Part shown: positions 34,350-42,826 of the stretch, piece by piece
Numbering within the stretch: position 1 is the stretch's first letter
Layout of the letters: every line of letters begins with the position of its first letter
Assembly: GCF_038007965.1 (NCBI RefSeq)
Contig: NZ_JBBOYD010000001.1
Location: 2,582,501 to 2,646,500, forward strand
Reading direction: 5' to 3'
Length of the DNA stretch: 64,000 nucleotides
Origin: Niallia sp. FSL W8-0635
GTDB lineage: Bacteria > Bacillota > Bacilli > Bacillales > Cytobacillaceae
The notes under the pieces: generated by a model
What the model was told of the DNA's origin: nothing
The model's database searches: none
The model's input: only the letters and a program-made list of their open reading frames with translations
Position numbers and translations under genes: made by a program

Positions 34350-34406
34350 GGGAAGAACTTTGTTAGTCATCCCATAGCGGCGATGACTCAACTTTTAGTT
34401 CCTCCC
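34350..34406. terminator. long imperfect hairpin between convergent genes
   Basis: GGGAAGAAC with GTTCCTCCC and inner GTCATC with GATGAC form a long interrupted stem between the stops of the DUF4163 gene and the 169-residue gene. Confidence 0.65.
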
Positions 34407-34416
34407 TATTTTCCAT

Positions 34417-34926
34417 TTACTCTTTTCTTTGCTTTTCAATCTCTGCTTTTAATCTGCCTTCTGGAGCAAAATCTGCTTCCCAATTTGGCGGCTTAATAAT
34501 CTTGCCATCTTCTTCTCTAAATCTTGGTTTACCATCTTCAAATAGCTTTCCCATATTTGCTTCTTGTACTATTTGAAAAAGTGAAAATGGTTCAACGCCA
34601 GCAATAACAAAGCTTCCTTGGTTAAAATACTCTACATCCGTTAAAGCATCCATCTGTGCTACTAATTTATCTTCAACTGGTTTTTTTTGAGTAAGAATTT
34701 TATCAGCTGCTTTATTTAAACCTGTTAAAAACTGGTCATATAATGCTTGGAATTTACTTTCATCCCCCTCAGCCGTTGCATATAAAAATTCAACTAATTC
34801 TTCCCCTGTCCAAACTGCGCGATTAACTGCTGTTTTTTCCTCAATAGCCGTCGGTTCTGTTGCCACTTCATGTCCAAATGCTTCATGAAATTTTTTTACC
34901 ATATGATACATTCTGTTATTATCCAT
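34417..34926 (-). CDS. MazG/PRA-PH superfamily-like pyrophosphohydrolase
   Basis: 169 residues. VKKFHEAFGHEVATEPTAIE and VWTGEELVEFLYATAEGDES fit the all-alpha NTP pyrophosphohydrolase pattern (FHxAFG...RxxLxxEExxEF), and a C-terminal segment FREEDGKIIKPPNWEADFAP is typical of the Bacillus subgroup. The second active-site acidic cluster is less clear, so the activity remains putative. ATG 34926 after AAGGAGTAATTA. Stand-alone. Confidence 0.65.
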   Translation of the reverse strand: MDNNRMYHMVKKFHEAFGHEVATEPTAIEEKTAVNRAVWTGEELVEFLYATAEGDESKFQALYDQFLTGLNKAADKILTQKKPVEDKLVAQMDALTDVEYFNQGSFVIAGVEPFSLFQIVQEANMGKLFEDGKPRFREEDGKIIKPPNWEADFAPEGRLKAEIEKQRKE

Positions 34927-35239
34927 AATTACTCCTTTTCAAAATAAACCTAAATTTTATAAAGAAAACTTCCAATCAGTAGGTGGATTTTCTCATCCAC
35001 CATTTAGCTTCCTTGCTTTTTTTGGAGCTAGTACTGTGGAGTCTTACTATCTGTTATATGTGGGATAAAGACTATTTTACCATTAGTTGTTCATTTTGTA
35101 GCTTTTTTCTTATCATTATAAGAGAATCGCTCTCTAACTACTATCGTCAAAAAGCTTTTTATTCTTTCTTCTAATCTTTTATATAACACCTTTTAATTAC
35201 GTTTAAATCAAGCTTTTTCAAATAGTGTAAAAACACTAA
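34927..35239. other. gene-free stretch with a short hairpin
   Basis: GGTGGAT and ATCCACC form a perfect stem at 34982-35001. An open frame at 34983-35174 has a hydrophobic look but no ribosome binding site, starts inside this hairpin, and is judged spurious. Nothing else is seen before the promoter at 35240. Confidence 0.5.
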
Positions 35240-35268
35240 TTTACTACTGTTTGATAGCCTGTTATAAT
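35240..35268 (+). promoter_or_regulatory. sigma-A-like promoter
   Basis: TTTACT and TATAAT are separated by 17 bases, with the -10 ending 26 bases upstream of ATG 35295. Confidence 0.75.
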
Positions 35269-35294
35269 ACTAGAGGGAAAGAGGTGTATAATCA

Positions 35295-35621
35295 ATGGAG
35301 ATATTTAGTATTCAAGAATTAGAAAAAGTAATACGTCATGTCGAAATTGAAGGACAAGGGGGAATTTTTCAAGAAGAAACTGGTAAACAACCAAAAGATC
35401 ACCCGAAGGAATTCCTTGATCGTATCGTTAATTATATTACTGATAATCAACTAATAAAGAAAATACAAAAATTAACGGATGATGAAGCATTACACTTATT
35501 TGTGAAATCAGTATACGTAGTCTGTATAAAGGATTTACATAATTCTGATGATATTAAGGAAGAAGCTCTTGTACAAAAAGTTTTTTCTGATTATTTAAAA
35601 GAAACATCTATGGCTCAATAA
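35295..35621 (+). CDS. hypothetical protein (108 aa)
   Basis: Not recognised. A soluble, mostly helical acidic protein. Residues HPKEFLDRIVNYITDNQLIK then ALHLFVKSVYVVCIKDLHNS suggest a compact helical bundle. Promoter (35240-35268), AGAGGTG ribosome binding site and terminator (35651-35686) make it a complete single-gene unit. No context clue to function. Confidence 0.65.
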   Translation: MEIFSIQELEKVIRHVEIEGQGGIFQEETGKQPKDHPKEFLDRIVNYITDNQLIKKIQKLTDDEALHLFVKSVYVVCIKDLHNSDDIKEEALVQKVFSDYLKETSMAQ

Positions 35622-35650
35622 AATAGAAGAACGCTTTTGTGACATAACAA

Positions 35651-35686
35651 AGACTAGGATGTGTCTCACCCTAGTCTATTATTTTT
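35651..35686. terminator. bidirectional intrinsic terminator
   Basis: AGACTAGG and CCTAGTCT with an 11-base loop, then ATTATTTTTG on the plus strand. It also covers the stop codon of the minus-strand 55-codon gene. Confidence 0.88.
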
Positions 35687-35846
35687 GTTCATTTTGTTTT
35701 TGTGATTTTGAACGATAAATATTACTATATATTACTTCTGTCGGATTTTTTTTGTACAAATTTTCATACTTTTTGTGTGCGAATAAATTATCCTTCCAGC
35801 TATGCGTATAGATTTTCTTGTCTTTTAACTCGTGAAAAATGCTCAT
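35679..35846 (-). CDS. 55-residue basic small protein
   Basis: The peptide begins MSIFHELKDKKIYTHSWKDN and is strongly basic with several tyrosines; it ends YRSKSQKQNEQK. ATG 35846 is preceded by AAAGGTGTGAACATC. It has a shared bidirectional terminator at its 3' end, which supports a genuine transcript. Family not recognised; may bind nucleic acid by charge. Confidence 0.55.
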   Translation of the reverse strand: MSIFHELKDKKIYTHSWKDNLFAHKKYENLYKKNPTEVIYSNIYRSKSQKQNEQK

Positions 35847-35952
35847 GATGTTCACACCTTTCTTAAGTTGATAATCTACTTATACCCCCTCACTTTCTCG
35901 GTTAAACCTAAAAAATTTATCCCATATAAAAAACAACTGCCTATAGATATCA

Positions 35953-36729
35953 TTACTTTAAAGCTCTTATGATGATTCTCGCAGCATCTGCAATTATGGC
36001 ATCTGTAAAATTTGCATCTCTTGTATTTTTGGTGGATAAAATGGCGATAACAATAGGTTCACCTACTGTCGGCCAAACAATAGCTAAGTCATTTCTAGTT
36101 CCAAAGCTTCCAGCTCCGCTTTTATCTCCTATATCCCAGTCTTTAGGTAATCCAGCGCGGATTAAATTATCACCAGTCGTGTTCTCACGCAGCCAACCAT
36201 TTAAGAGTTCCTGATTTTTAACTGGAAGCAAATCTGTAGTCGAATAGGCTTGGAGACTTGTTGCGAGTGCTCTTGGAGTACTCGTGTCACGAATGTCTCC
36301 TTGTATCGCGTCGTTTAATTCCGGCTCGTAACGGCTAGATATTGTCACACTATCTCCAATCTGTCTTAGTGCCATTTCAAATCCTGACGGTCCTCCCAAC
36401 TTTTTCAAAAGGATATTCCCAGCTGTATTGTCACTATAACGAATGGCAGCATCTGCAATGTCTTTAAGAGCCATCCCTTTTTCTATATGCTGCTCTGTGA
36501 TTGGCGAATAGGGAACCAAGTCTTTCTTTTTAAATGAAATGATTTCATCAAGCTCATTTATCGATTTCTGCTGAAGCAAAGCACCTACAGCTAGTGCCTT
36601 ATATGTTGAAGCGAAAGGAAATCTTTCATCCCCTCGAAAATTGACTGTCTTTTTAGATCCAGTATCGATTGCATAGATTCCCAGTCTGGCATTGAACTTC
36701 CTCTCAAGGTTGAAAAAATCATCATTCAT
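35953..36729 (-). CDS. class A beta-lactamase without signal peptide
   Basis: 258 residues matching mature Bacillus class A penicillinases. All catalytic elements are present: STYK (S41, K44; Ambler 70, 73), SDN (99-101; Ambler 130-132), EPELN (E135, N139; Ambler 166, 170) and KSG (203-205; Ambler 234-236). The protein begins MNDDFFNLERKFNARLGIYA, exactly where the mature domain starts, and no in-frame signal sequence lies upstream. It should be cytosolic if translated as read. A short ATG ACT TTT GTA TGA frame abuts the start, and GAGGGAG is the nearest ribosome binding site. It may be a defunct exported enzyme or a cytosolic hydrolase derived from one. Confidence 0.85.
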   Translation of the reverse strand: MNDDFFNLERKFNARLGIYAIDTGSKKTVNFRGDERFPFASTYKALAVGALLQQKSINELDEIISFKKKDLVPYSPITEQHIEKGMALKDIADAAIRYSDNTAGNILLKKLGGPSGFEMALRQIGDSVTISSRYEPELNDAIQGDIRDTSTPRALATSLQAYSTTDLLPVKNQELLNGWLRENTTGDNLIRAGLPKDWDIGDKSGAGSFGTRNDLAIVWPTVGEPIVIAILSTKNTRDANFTDAIIADAARIIIRALK

Positions 36730-36874
36730 ACAAAAGTCATCTCCCTCTTTATCTCCAGCATGGATTTAAGTGCTTTTTCTTAATAATGTATAATTCTATA
36801 GTTGTACTTCGTCCTCAATTTGCGTAAAATAGGTAATTATTAATACATTTTATTTAAAGGATAGGAAGTTTATT

Positions 36875-37057
36875 ATGACTAAATTCGGTTGGTTTTTAAC
36901 GTTGATTGGATTTCTTTCAATTTTAAGTAGTGTTTTATACCCTTTTGATGTAATTGGTAAGCAAACCGTATTAATTCTTCTTTTTGGAGGAGCTGGTACT
37001 ATGTTTGTCGGTTCGATGATTAGAAATTTATCTTTACTAAAGAAAATACCGAAATAA
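36875..37057 (+). CDS. small membrane protein (60 aa), two TM segments
   Basis: TM segments at about residues 5-24 and 30-50 with a basic C-terminal tail (NLSLLKKIPK). ATG 36875 follows AAAGGATAGGAAG. Family not recognised. It is a stand-alone gene with a clean terminator at 37080-37108, lying upstream of cidR on the same strand. Confidence 0.6.
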   Translation: MTKFGWFLTLIGFLSILSSVLYPFDVIGKQTVLILLFGGAGTMFVGSMIRNLSLLKKIPK

Positions 37058-37079
37058 CTATATGGAATAATGGTCGGAA

Positions 37080-37108
37080 GGCTGTCTCAAAAAAGAGACA
37101 GCCCTTTT
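37080..37108 (+). terminator. intrinsic terminator before cidR
   Basis: GGCTGTCTC and GAGACAGCC around AAAAAA, then CTTTT. Confidence 0.88.
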
Positions 37109-37131
37109 CCGTCATAGAAGGAGGAGTAAAA

Positions 37132-38007
37132 TTGGAGATAAGACAGCTACACTATTTTGTAGAAGTTGTGAAACAAAAGAATATGACAAAAGCATCTGAT
37201 AAGCTTCATATTTCACAGCCCGCATTAAGTAAAGCAATTAAAAGCCTAGAAGCTGAAATTGGTTTAACTTTAATTCATCGTTCTAATAAAACACATGAGT
37301 TAACAGATGCTGGTTCCGTTGTTTTTGAATATGCCCAAAAAATTCTTGCTCAAGTAGAAGAAATGTCTTCTACGCTACACGATATGACTAATTTAACAAG
37401 AGGAAATATTAATATTGGTCTTCCTCCTATTATTGGGAGTTTATTCTTCCCTAAAATAATTGCTGCTTTTCATAAAGCTTATCCAAATATCCAAATTAAT
37501 ATAAAAGAATATGGGGCTGCCAAAGTTGTGAAAAGTGTAGAGGAAGGAGAATTTGAAATGGGTGTAGCAGTTCTTCCGTTAACAGATGAAGCATTTCATG
37601 TGTTTCCACTCGTAAAGGAAGAATTAAAATTAATTGTTCCAGAATCTCACCGTTTTGCGACGAGAGATAAGGTACAGATGAAGGAATTAAAAGAAGAAGA
37701 GTTTATTTTTTACAGCGAGGAATTTGCTTTATATGAAATTATGAGGAAAAAATTCATTCAAGAAGGATTTGAGCCAAATATTATCTTCAAGAGTTCTCAG
37801 TGGGACTTTATGGTCGAAATTGTCGCAGCAAATTTAGGGATTTCCATATTGCCAGAATCGATATGTAATCGTGCAAATAATAATCAAGTTCGTTTTATTG
37901 ATTTAGAGCCTGTGACGAATTGGGAGTTAGTCATTATAACAAAAAAAGATCGATATTTATCTGTAGCTAGTAGAAGATTCATTGATTTTGTTTTAAACAA
38001 CGAATAA
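37132..38007 (+). CDS. cidR: LysR-type regulator of cidAB (CidR/YwbI-like)
   Basis: 291 residues: N-terminal LysR winged helix (MEIRQLHYFVEVVKQKNMTK, KLHISQPALSKAIKSLEAEI) and a C-terminal periplasmic-binding-type effector domain from about residue 90. Its position upstream of cidA and cidB matches B. subtilis ywbI-ywbH-ywbG and S. aureus cidR-cidABC, where the regulator activates the holin-like genes in response to acetate or overflow metabolism. TTG 37132 is the start, behind AAGGAGGAG. A T-N11-A LysR box lies in the cidR-cidA gap. Confidence 0.88.
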   Translation: MEIRQLHYFVEVVKQKNMTKASDKLHISQPALSKAIKSLEAEIGLTLIHRSNKTHELTDAGSVVFEYAQKILAQVEEMSSTLHDMTNLTRGNINIGLPPIIGSLFFPKIIAAFHKAYPNIQINIKEYGAAKVVKSVEEGEFEMGVAVLPLTDEAFHVFPLVKEELKLIVPESHRFATRDKVQMKELKEEEFIFYSEEFALYEIMRKKFIQEGFEPNIIFKSSQWDFMVEIVAANLGISILPESICNRANNNQVRFIDLEPVTNWELVIITKKDRYLSVASRRFIDFVLNNE

Positions 38008-38038
38008 TGCATCTAATCTTCAAGTAAATCCGCTCAAT

Positions 38039-38065
38039 ATAACTTTTAGTTATATTAACTATAAT
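38039..38065 (+). promoter_or_regulatory. LysR box and -10 element upstream of cidA
   Basis: ATAACTTTTAGTTAT (38039-38053) is a palindrome with the T-N11-A pattern of LysR-type sites; TATAAT follows at 38060-38065. The box overlaps where the -35 would be, as expected for an activated promoter. Confidence 0.6.
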
Positions 38066-38100
38066 AACTATGTATTTTACGAATAGCCAATAGAAGCGTA

Positions 38101-38153
38101 TGATATTCATATACCAAGGAGATGGAAGGTTTCGTTCCATCAAATGAATATCA
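38101..38153 (+). promoter_or_regulatory. nested stem-loop in the cidA leader
   Basis: TGATATTCAT (38101-38110) pairs perfectly with ATGAATATCA (38144-38153), and inside it GATGGAA pairs with TTCCATC (38121-38141). A decoy AAGGAGATGG lies within the structure and the functional AAGGTG begins two bases after it. The structure could control cidA translation or be a partial attenuator. Confidence 0.55.
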
Positions 38154-38166
38154 GAAGGTGATCTCA

Positions 38167-38538
38167 TTGAAGAAAATATTGATAATCGCTGGTCAAATCT
38201 TATTCCTTCATGTTTTTCTTTTTATCGGAATGGGAATCAAAATGATCATAACTATACCAATTCCAGCTTCAATGATTGGATTAATAGTTCTATTTATTAC
38301 ATTAAAGCTTAAAATAGTAAAAATTGAATGGGTTGAAAAAGGAGCTACTTGGCTACTTGCTGAATTATTGTTATTTTTTATTCCATCAGCTGTCGGCATT
38401 GTAAATTACAACGAAATATTAAATCTTAAAGGAATTGAAACAGTATTACTAATCGCAATAAGTACTTTTATCGTAATGGGGGCTACAGGCTTTACTGCTG
38501 AAAAAATCTATAATAGAAAGAGACGTCTTAGTAAATGA
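38167..38538 (+). CDS. cidA: CidA/LrgA family holin-like protein
   Basis: About 123 residues from TTG 38167 (MKKILIIAGQILFLHVFLFI), favoured because AAGGTGATCTCA precedes it; an ATG at 38122 is inside a leader hairpin. Four TM segments, with IPIPASMIGLIVLFITLKLK and GATWLLAELLLFFIPSAVGI typical of CidA/LrgA. These small oligomeric membrane proteins modulate murein hydrolase export, cell lysis or pyruvate transport. The stop overlaps the cidB start (ATGA). Confidence 0.87.
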   Translation: MKKILIIAGQILFLHVFLFIGMGIKMIITIPIPASMIGLIVLFITLKLKIVKIEWVEKGATWLLAELLLFFIPSAVGIVNYNEILNLKGIETVLLIAISTFIVMGATGFTAEKIYNRKRRLSK

Positions 38539-39224
38539 AAATTATCATCCTTACCATTATAACTTATATGCTTTATCGCATAGCTAAAGCATGCTATAAA
38601 AAATGGAATATCCCGTTATTTCATCCGTTGTTAATTACCCCTATACTCCTTATTGCATTTATTAGTATCTTTCGTATTCCAGCAACGACGTATATGGAAT
38701 CAGCACAGCCATTAACACATTTATTAGGACCTGCAACAATCGCTTTTGCCGTTCCGATTTACAAAAACTTTCATTTATTAAAGAAATATTTTACGATTAT
38801 TATGATTAGTGTTACAACAGGTACATTAGTCGCCATTTTTTCTTCTTATTTATTATCAATTTTGATCCATTTAAACAATGACTTTATTATGAGTATCTTG
38901 CCACGCTCGATAACCACTCCTATTGCAATAGTCGTTTCTGAGGAAATTGGTGGTCTTCCTACTTTAACAACGATATTTGTGATTATTACCGGTGTTCTAG
39001 GAGGAATCATTGGACCTTATACGATAAAATGGTTGTCTCTTCACTCTCCCATTGCAAAAGGCTTAGCACTCGGAATGGGAGCGCATGGCGTCGGCACATC
39101 CAAAGCAATGGAATTCGGTGAGCAAGAAGCAACCTTTTCTACACTTGCGATGATTATAGCAGCATGGATTACGGTTTTATGGGGAACGTCTTTAATTCCT
39201 TTGATGCTTAGCTTTACCGCATGA
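38535..39224 (+). CDS. cidB: CidB/LrgB family membrane protein
   Basis: 229 residues with six or more TM segments. ATIAFAVPIYKNFHLLKKYF and the near C-terminal LALGMGAHGVGTSKAMEFGE are LrgB/CidB signatures. It is the obligate partner of CidA; its start overlaps cidA by four bases, and a strong terminator follows at 39261. B. subtilis YwbG is the likely orthologue. Confidence 0.9.
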   Translation: MKIIILTIITYMLYRIAKACYKKWNIPLFHPLLITPILLIAFISIFRIPATTYMESAQPLTHLLGPATIAFAVPIYKNFHLLKKYFTIIMISVTTGTLVAIFSSYLLSILIHLNNDFIMSILPRSITTPIAIVVSEEIGGLPTLTTIFVIITGVLGGIIGPYTIKWLSLHSPIAKGLALGMGAHGVGTSKAMEFGEQEATFSTLAMIIAAWITVLWGTSLIPLMLSFTA

Positions 39225-39260
39225 CAGAACACATATCCTATCATGCAGTAATTTATTGCA

Positions 39261-39298
39261 GAAGAAATGTCCCTTAATTGACATTTCTTCTTTTTTAT
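39261..39298 (+). terminator. intrinsic terminator of cidAB
   Basis: GAAGAAATGTC and GACATTTCTTC (11-base perfect stem), then TTTTTTATTT. Confidence 0.93.
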
Positions 39299-39316
39299 TT
39301 TAAAAATTGACAAAAA

Positions 39317-39406
39317 AATAGGACTTCTCCACAGTGGATCAGACCATACAAGATTCACCAATCGATTACTCCATCGATGGACAAATCTTGTGAGGTCAAT
39401 CCTATT
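39317..39406 (-). terminator. 90-base structured terminator element downstream of ydjO
   Basis: AATAGGA pairs with TCCTATT at the outer ends, ACAAGATT with AATCTTGT and CCA with TGG further in, around a loop containing a second ATCGAT palindrome. On the minus strand it ends CCTATTTTTTTG and so serves as terminator of the ydjO transcript; the length and nested arms are unusual. Confidence 0.6.
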
Positions 39407-39423
39407 GGAAAATTCCTCTTCTT

Positions 39424-39633
39424 TTATTTCGAATAGATGCTATTATTATTAACTACTTGAAGCTCTCTAGTTGTTTTTACCATTTCACTTCCGCATATTG
39501 GGCACTTTGGTGTCTCACTGCTTTTAAAATTATCACGAATCCAGCATTTACAAGTTTCTGATGTACAATCCCAAACCATCACTTCTTCTTTAACAATTTC
39601 TTCATTATTTCTTCTTCCAAATCCCATTGCCAA
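39424..39633 (-). CDS. ydjO: cold-inducible YdjO family protein
   Basis: About 69 residues. The core EVMVWDCTSETCKCWIRDNF followed by PKCPICGSEM is the YdjO pattern: a small zinc-ribbon-like protein with CxxxxCxC and CPxCGSxM. Start is uncertain: TTG 39633 (eight bases after GGAGG) or ATG 39627; longer frames upstream contain the ribosome binding site and are rejected. B. subtilis ydjO is induced at low temperature, fitting the cold-stress genes that follow. Confidence 0.8.
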   Translation of the reverse strand: MAMGFGRRNNEEIVKEEVMVWDCTSETCKCWIRDNFKSSETPKCPICGSEMVKTTRELQVVNNNSIYSK

Positions 39634-39699
39634 ATGAAGCACCTCCAGGAAGCTAATTTTTTTGTCAAATAAACTATGTGATATAGGTAGTATTCGCAA

Positions 39700-40089
39700 T
39701 CCATTTCATGCTTCTACCGCAATCTCTTACTATTATTCTCAATATCCACATAGAAAATTTAACTCCATAAAATAAAAAATCACTTGTAATCAAGAGAAAA
39801 ACGAGAAATAATCCCTAAACAAGTGCATGAGAAGTATAAATCTAAACTAAAAACTAATATTAAATATAACATATATTAATAAGAAAGTCAAACTTTTCAT
39901 TATGCCACACTTCCTACTATTAATGCAAATATTATTTAAATAAAATGTCGAGTAATCTGTCTTTTATTACGTATGAAAAGTTTAGGCTATTAAATTGTTT
40001 CAAATAGCTATTCCCTTCTTAATATGATATTATTTTTTAGGTGAACAAATTAACAATTGTTTATTGAAGAATTATTGGAGGTTTATTAA
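39700..40089. other. gene-free AT-rich stretch
   Basis: About 390 bases with no coding frame of note and no strong hairpin. Probably holds the promoters of ydjO and of the gene at 40090, but no consensus pair could be fixed. Confidence 0.5.
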
Positions 40090-40383
40090 GTGAATATTAA
40101 AGAATATACTATTGAGGAAATAAAAGACCCAACTGGCATTCTTATCGGAACGCGTTACGAATTTTTCCTAACTGTTGAGTTCGATGAAGAAGATGAATTA
40201 GCGGAAGAAGACCATCTGCAAATAAAAGTTCTTTTCTCAGTAGATGAGAATGGATCACGCATTCTTAATTATCATTTTTATAATAGCTTAGAAAATAAAT
40301 ACTTAGATTATGGCTTAGAAGACGATGAGCTTGAAGAAATAAAAACATTTTGTAGCAAGCATTATTTAGATGAGGAAAATTAG
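40090..40383 (+). CDS. DUF6509-like small protein
   Basis: 97 residues, strongly acidic. MNIKEYTIEEIKDPTGILIG then RYEFFLTVEFDEEDELAEED resembles the DUF6509 family of Bacilli, function unknown. GTG 40090 follows TTGGAGGTTTATTAA. Single gene with a strong terminator. Family name from memory and therefore tentative. Confidence 0.6.
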   Translation: MNIKEYTIEEIKDPTGILIGTRYEFFLTVEFDEEDELAEEDHLQIKVLFSVDENGSRILNYHFYNSLENKYLDYGLEDDELEEIKTFCSKHYLDEEN

Positions 40384-40391
40384 GATAGAAA

Positions 40392-40431
40392 ATAGAAAAA
40401 GAACGGAAGGAATGCTCCGTTCTTTTTCTAT
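40392..40431. terminator. bidirectional intrinsic terminator
   Basis: ATAGAAAAAGAACGGA pairs perfectly over 16 bases with TCCGTTCTTTTTCTAT around an eight-base loop, between convergent genes. Confidence 0.95.
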
Positions 40432-40437
40432 CTCGTG

Positions 40438-40833
40438 TTAAACTTCTATAGTTCTTCCATCTTCTACAATATGATGCATTAAATGCGCCAGGTAGTGGAT
40501 AGGACCAAATTCTTCTTCATCCTCTTCCCCATCTTCTTCATATTGCAAATCATTTAAGTGTAATGCTACAAATTGATAGAAATCCTTTAGCTGAAAACTA
40601 AAGCAAGCAGATGGATTTTCACTTTCCTCTTCATATTGAAGAACTAAGTAAGATTCTTTTCCAGCCTCATCAACTGCATCAAAATAAATAAAGAATCCGA
40701 TATTTGTATCTAATTCAAATAATTGTCTAGTACCTCTACTTGTAGCACGATTAAAATCGTCCTCACTTAGCTTTTGTACAAGCATTTGACCGACTCCATC
40801 TTCTGCATGGAAATTCACTGTAAATTCCTTCAT
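40438..40833 (-). CDS. hypothetical acidic protein (131 aa)
   Basis: Not recognised. ATG 40833 is chosen; an in-frame GTG at 40842 lies within the AGAGGTG ribosome binding site. The protein is acidic, with an EEDGEEDEEEFGPIHYLAHL stretch and a C-terminal histidine-rich LMHHIVEDG. Soluble alpha/beta composition. Confidence 0.6.
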   Translation of the reverse strand: MKEFTVNFHAEDGVGQMLVQKLSEDDFNRATSRGTRQLFELDTNIGFFIYFDAVDEAGKESYLVLQYEEESENPSACFSFQLKDFYQFVALHLNDLQYEEDGEEDEEEFGPIHYLAHLMHHIVEDGRTIEV

Positions 40834-40950
40834 ATTAGGCACCTCTTTCTCTACTTTATTATTTTATACAATTATAGTTAAATTAGCAAAGTGTTGTACT
40901 TTTTATCCTTATAATAAGGAAGGGACAGCCCAGTATTTGGAAACTCCCAT

Positions 40951-40988
40951 AAAAAAGAGTCCTTAAAAAGTATTTAAGGACTCTTTAT
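40951..40988 (-). terminator. intrinsic terminator of the first csp gene
   Basis: AAAGAGTCCTTAAA pairs with TTTAAGGACTCTTT around a five-base loop; minus-strand tail TTTTTT. Confidence 0.93.
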
Positions 40989-40993
40989 TACAA

Positions 40994-41194
40994 TTATAGT
41001 TTTGTCACATTTACAGCCTGTGGTCCACGGCTACCTTCTTCTATATCAAAGTTAACTTCTTGACCTTCATCTAAAGTTTTGAATCCTTCTGTTTGAATGG
41101 CAGAAAAATGTACAAATACATCTTCTCCACCTTCTACTTCGATAAATCCAAATCCTTTTTCAGAATTAAACCATTTTACTTTACCTGTTGCCAT
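40994..41194 (-). CDS. csp: cold shock protein CspA/CspB family
   Basis: 66 residues, one OB-fold cold shock domain. RNP1 KGFGFIEV and RNP2 DVFVHFSAI are intact, and the protein starts [17 protein letters not shown]. Binds single-stranded RNA/DNA and acts as an RNA chaperone at low temperature. A leader hairpin AAGGATAT/ATATCCTT (41222-41246) lies just before its AGGAGG ribosome binding site. A second csp gene is at 43353-43553, with the cshA-like helicase between them. Confidence 0.95.
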   Translation of the reverse strand: MATGKVKWFNSEKGFGFIEVEGGEDVFVHFSAIQTEGFKTLDEGQEVNFDIEEGSRGPQAVNVTKL

Positions 41195-41365
41195 TTTTTA
41201 TTGCCTCCTAGATTTAAATAACAAGGATATTTTTATGGTATATCCTTCATTTAATTAGTTTACCCATTTCGTCGTATTTAAAACGAGGAAAAGAAAAATT
41301 CCATCATTTTTTAGAAAAAACGGAACGAAGTAGTAAAGAACAGTACACCCTATTAACTAGAATGA

Positions 41366-42826
41366 TTATTTACTTCTGTTACGATTTCTTGGTCTTCTAT
41401 CACCAGAAGAAGCTGGGCGCTTTTTATCATATCCGCCACGTTCTCCACCACGATCCGAACGACGTCTACGATTACCGCCACCACCAGAACGATTATCTTT
41501 CTTTTTCGAACGTAATGGTTCAACAGCAGTTAATCTAACTGGAGTAGCATCTGGTTCTTTAGTTAGAAGCTTTAATGCTGCTGAAAGTAATGTTACAGAA
41601 TCTGTCTCTTCTAATAAACCTTCTGCAACTCGCTTATATTCAGCATACTCATTTTCTTCAACTGTTTTTGTAATTTTATTAATAGTCGCTTGTTGGTTTC
41701 CTGCTAAAACATCAGTAAGAGAAGGAATTGGTTTTTTAGTCATTGATTTCTTGGTTACATTTTCAATGATACGTAAATGATCAAGTTCTCTAGGACTAAC
41801 AAACGTTACTGCAAGACCTTTTTTACCAGCGCGGCCTGTTCTACCGATACGGTGAACATAGCTTTCTGGATCTTGTGGAATATCAAAGTTATAAACATGG
41901 GATACGCCACTAATATCTAATCCTCTAGCTGCTACATCTGTAGCTACCATGATGTCTATGCTTTGTTCTTTAAAACGACGGATAACTTGGTCACGTTTCC
42001 CTTGAGGAATATCACCATGAATTCCTTCTGCAGAGTAACCACGCTTAATTAATCCTTCCACTACCTCATCAACACGTCTTTTCGTACGGCCAAAGACAAT
42101 TGCAAGTTCTGGTGATTGGATATCAAGTAAGCTACATAATACATCAAACTTTTGACGCTCTTGAACTTCCATATAGTGTTGTTCAATATTTGTTACGGTC
42201 ATTTCTTTCGCTTTAACTCTAACTATTTCAGGCTCAACCATGAATCTTTCTGCAAGGCTTTGGATTCTTTTTGGCATTGTCGCTGAAAATAATAGCGTTT
42301 GACGAGAATCAGGAGTTTCACTTAAGATTCTTTCGATATCTTCAATGAATCCCATATTTAACATTTCATCTGCTTCATCAAGTACAATCATTTTTAAATC
42401 TTGTAAACGAATTGTTTTACGTTCAATATGGTCAATTAATCGACCAGGTGTTGCTGCGATGATTTCTGGTTTCTTTTTTAATCCACGAATTTGGCGATTA
42501 ATATCTTGTCCACCGTAAATTGGTAATGTGCGGATTCCTTTTACAGAACCAATGCGATTTAATTCTTCTGCTACTTGGACTGCTAATTCTCTCGTTGGAG
42601 CAATAACTAACCCTTGAACTGCTTTACCAACCTCGATTTTTTCTAGTAAAGGTACACCAAATGCAGTTGTTTTACCTGTACCTGTTTGAGCTTGTCCAAT
42701 CATATCTTTACCAGATAATGCAATTGGAATAGCCTGTGCCTGAATAGGTGTTGGCTCTTCGAATCCCATGTTTGATAATGCTTTTTCTAAACTGCTGCTT
42801 AATTTAAAATCTGAAAAAGTTGTCAA
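41366..42826 (-). CDS. cshA: DEAD-box RNA helicase (CshA-like)
   Basis: 486 residues. All helicase motifs are seen: Q motif [13 protein letters not shown], motif I AQTGTGKT, Ia PTRELA, motif [10 protein letters not shown], motif III SAT, and motifs IV-VI with [10 protein letters not shown] and [13 protein letters not shown]. The C-terminus is a basic Gly/Arg tail ([20 protein letters not shown]). CshA unwinds RNA and associates with the degradosome and ribosome assembly at low temperature. Neighbouring csp genes fit that role. ATG 42826 with ribosome binding site AAGGAGGAAAAAG. Confidence 0.93.
   Translation of the reverse strand: MTTFSDFKLSSSLEKALSNMGFEEPTPIQAQAIPIALSGKDMIGQAQTGTGKTTAFGVPLLEKIEVGKAVQGLVIAPTRELAVQVAEELNRIGSVKGIRTLPIYGGQDINRQIRGLKKKPEIIAATPGRLIDHIERKTIRLQDLKMIVLDEADEMLNMGFIEDIERILSETPDSRQTLLFSATMPKRIQSLAERFMVEPEIVRVKAKEMTVTNIEQHYMEVQERQKFDVLCSLLDIQSPELAIVFGRTKRRVDEVVEGLIKRGYSAEGIHGDIPQGKRDQVIRRFKEQSIDIMVATDVAARGLDISGVSHVYNFDIPQDPESYVHRIGRTGRAGKKGLAVTFVSPRELDHLRIIENVTKKSMTKKPIPSLTDVLAGNQQATINKITKTVEENEYAEYKRVAEGLLEETDSVTLLSAALKLLTKEPDATPVRLTAVEPLRSKKKDNRSGGGGNRRRRSDRGGERGGYDKKRPASSGDRRPRNRNRSK

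Noticed and set aside
34983..35174. 63-codon hydrophobic open frame
   Set aside because: It starts at a GTG inside a hairpin, has no ribosome binding site, and its composition looks like AT-rich background rather than a TM protein with a defined topology.
38122..38166. N-terminal extension of CidA starting at ATG 38122
   Set aside because: The AAGGAG is immediately adjacent to that ATG with no spacing and the region forms a leader hairpin; CidA proteins begin near TTG 38167.
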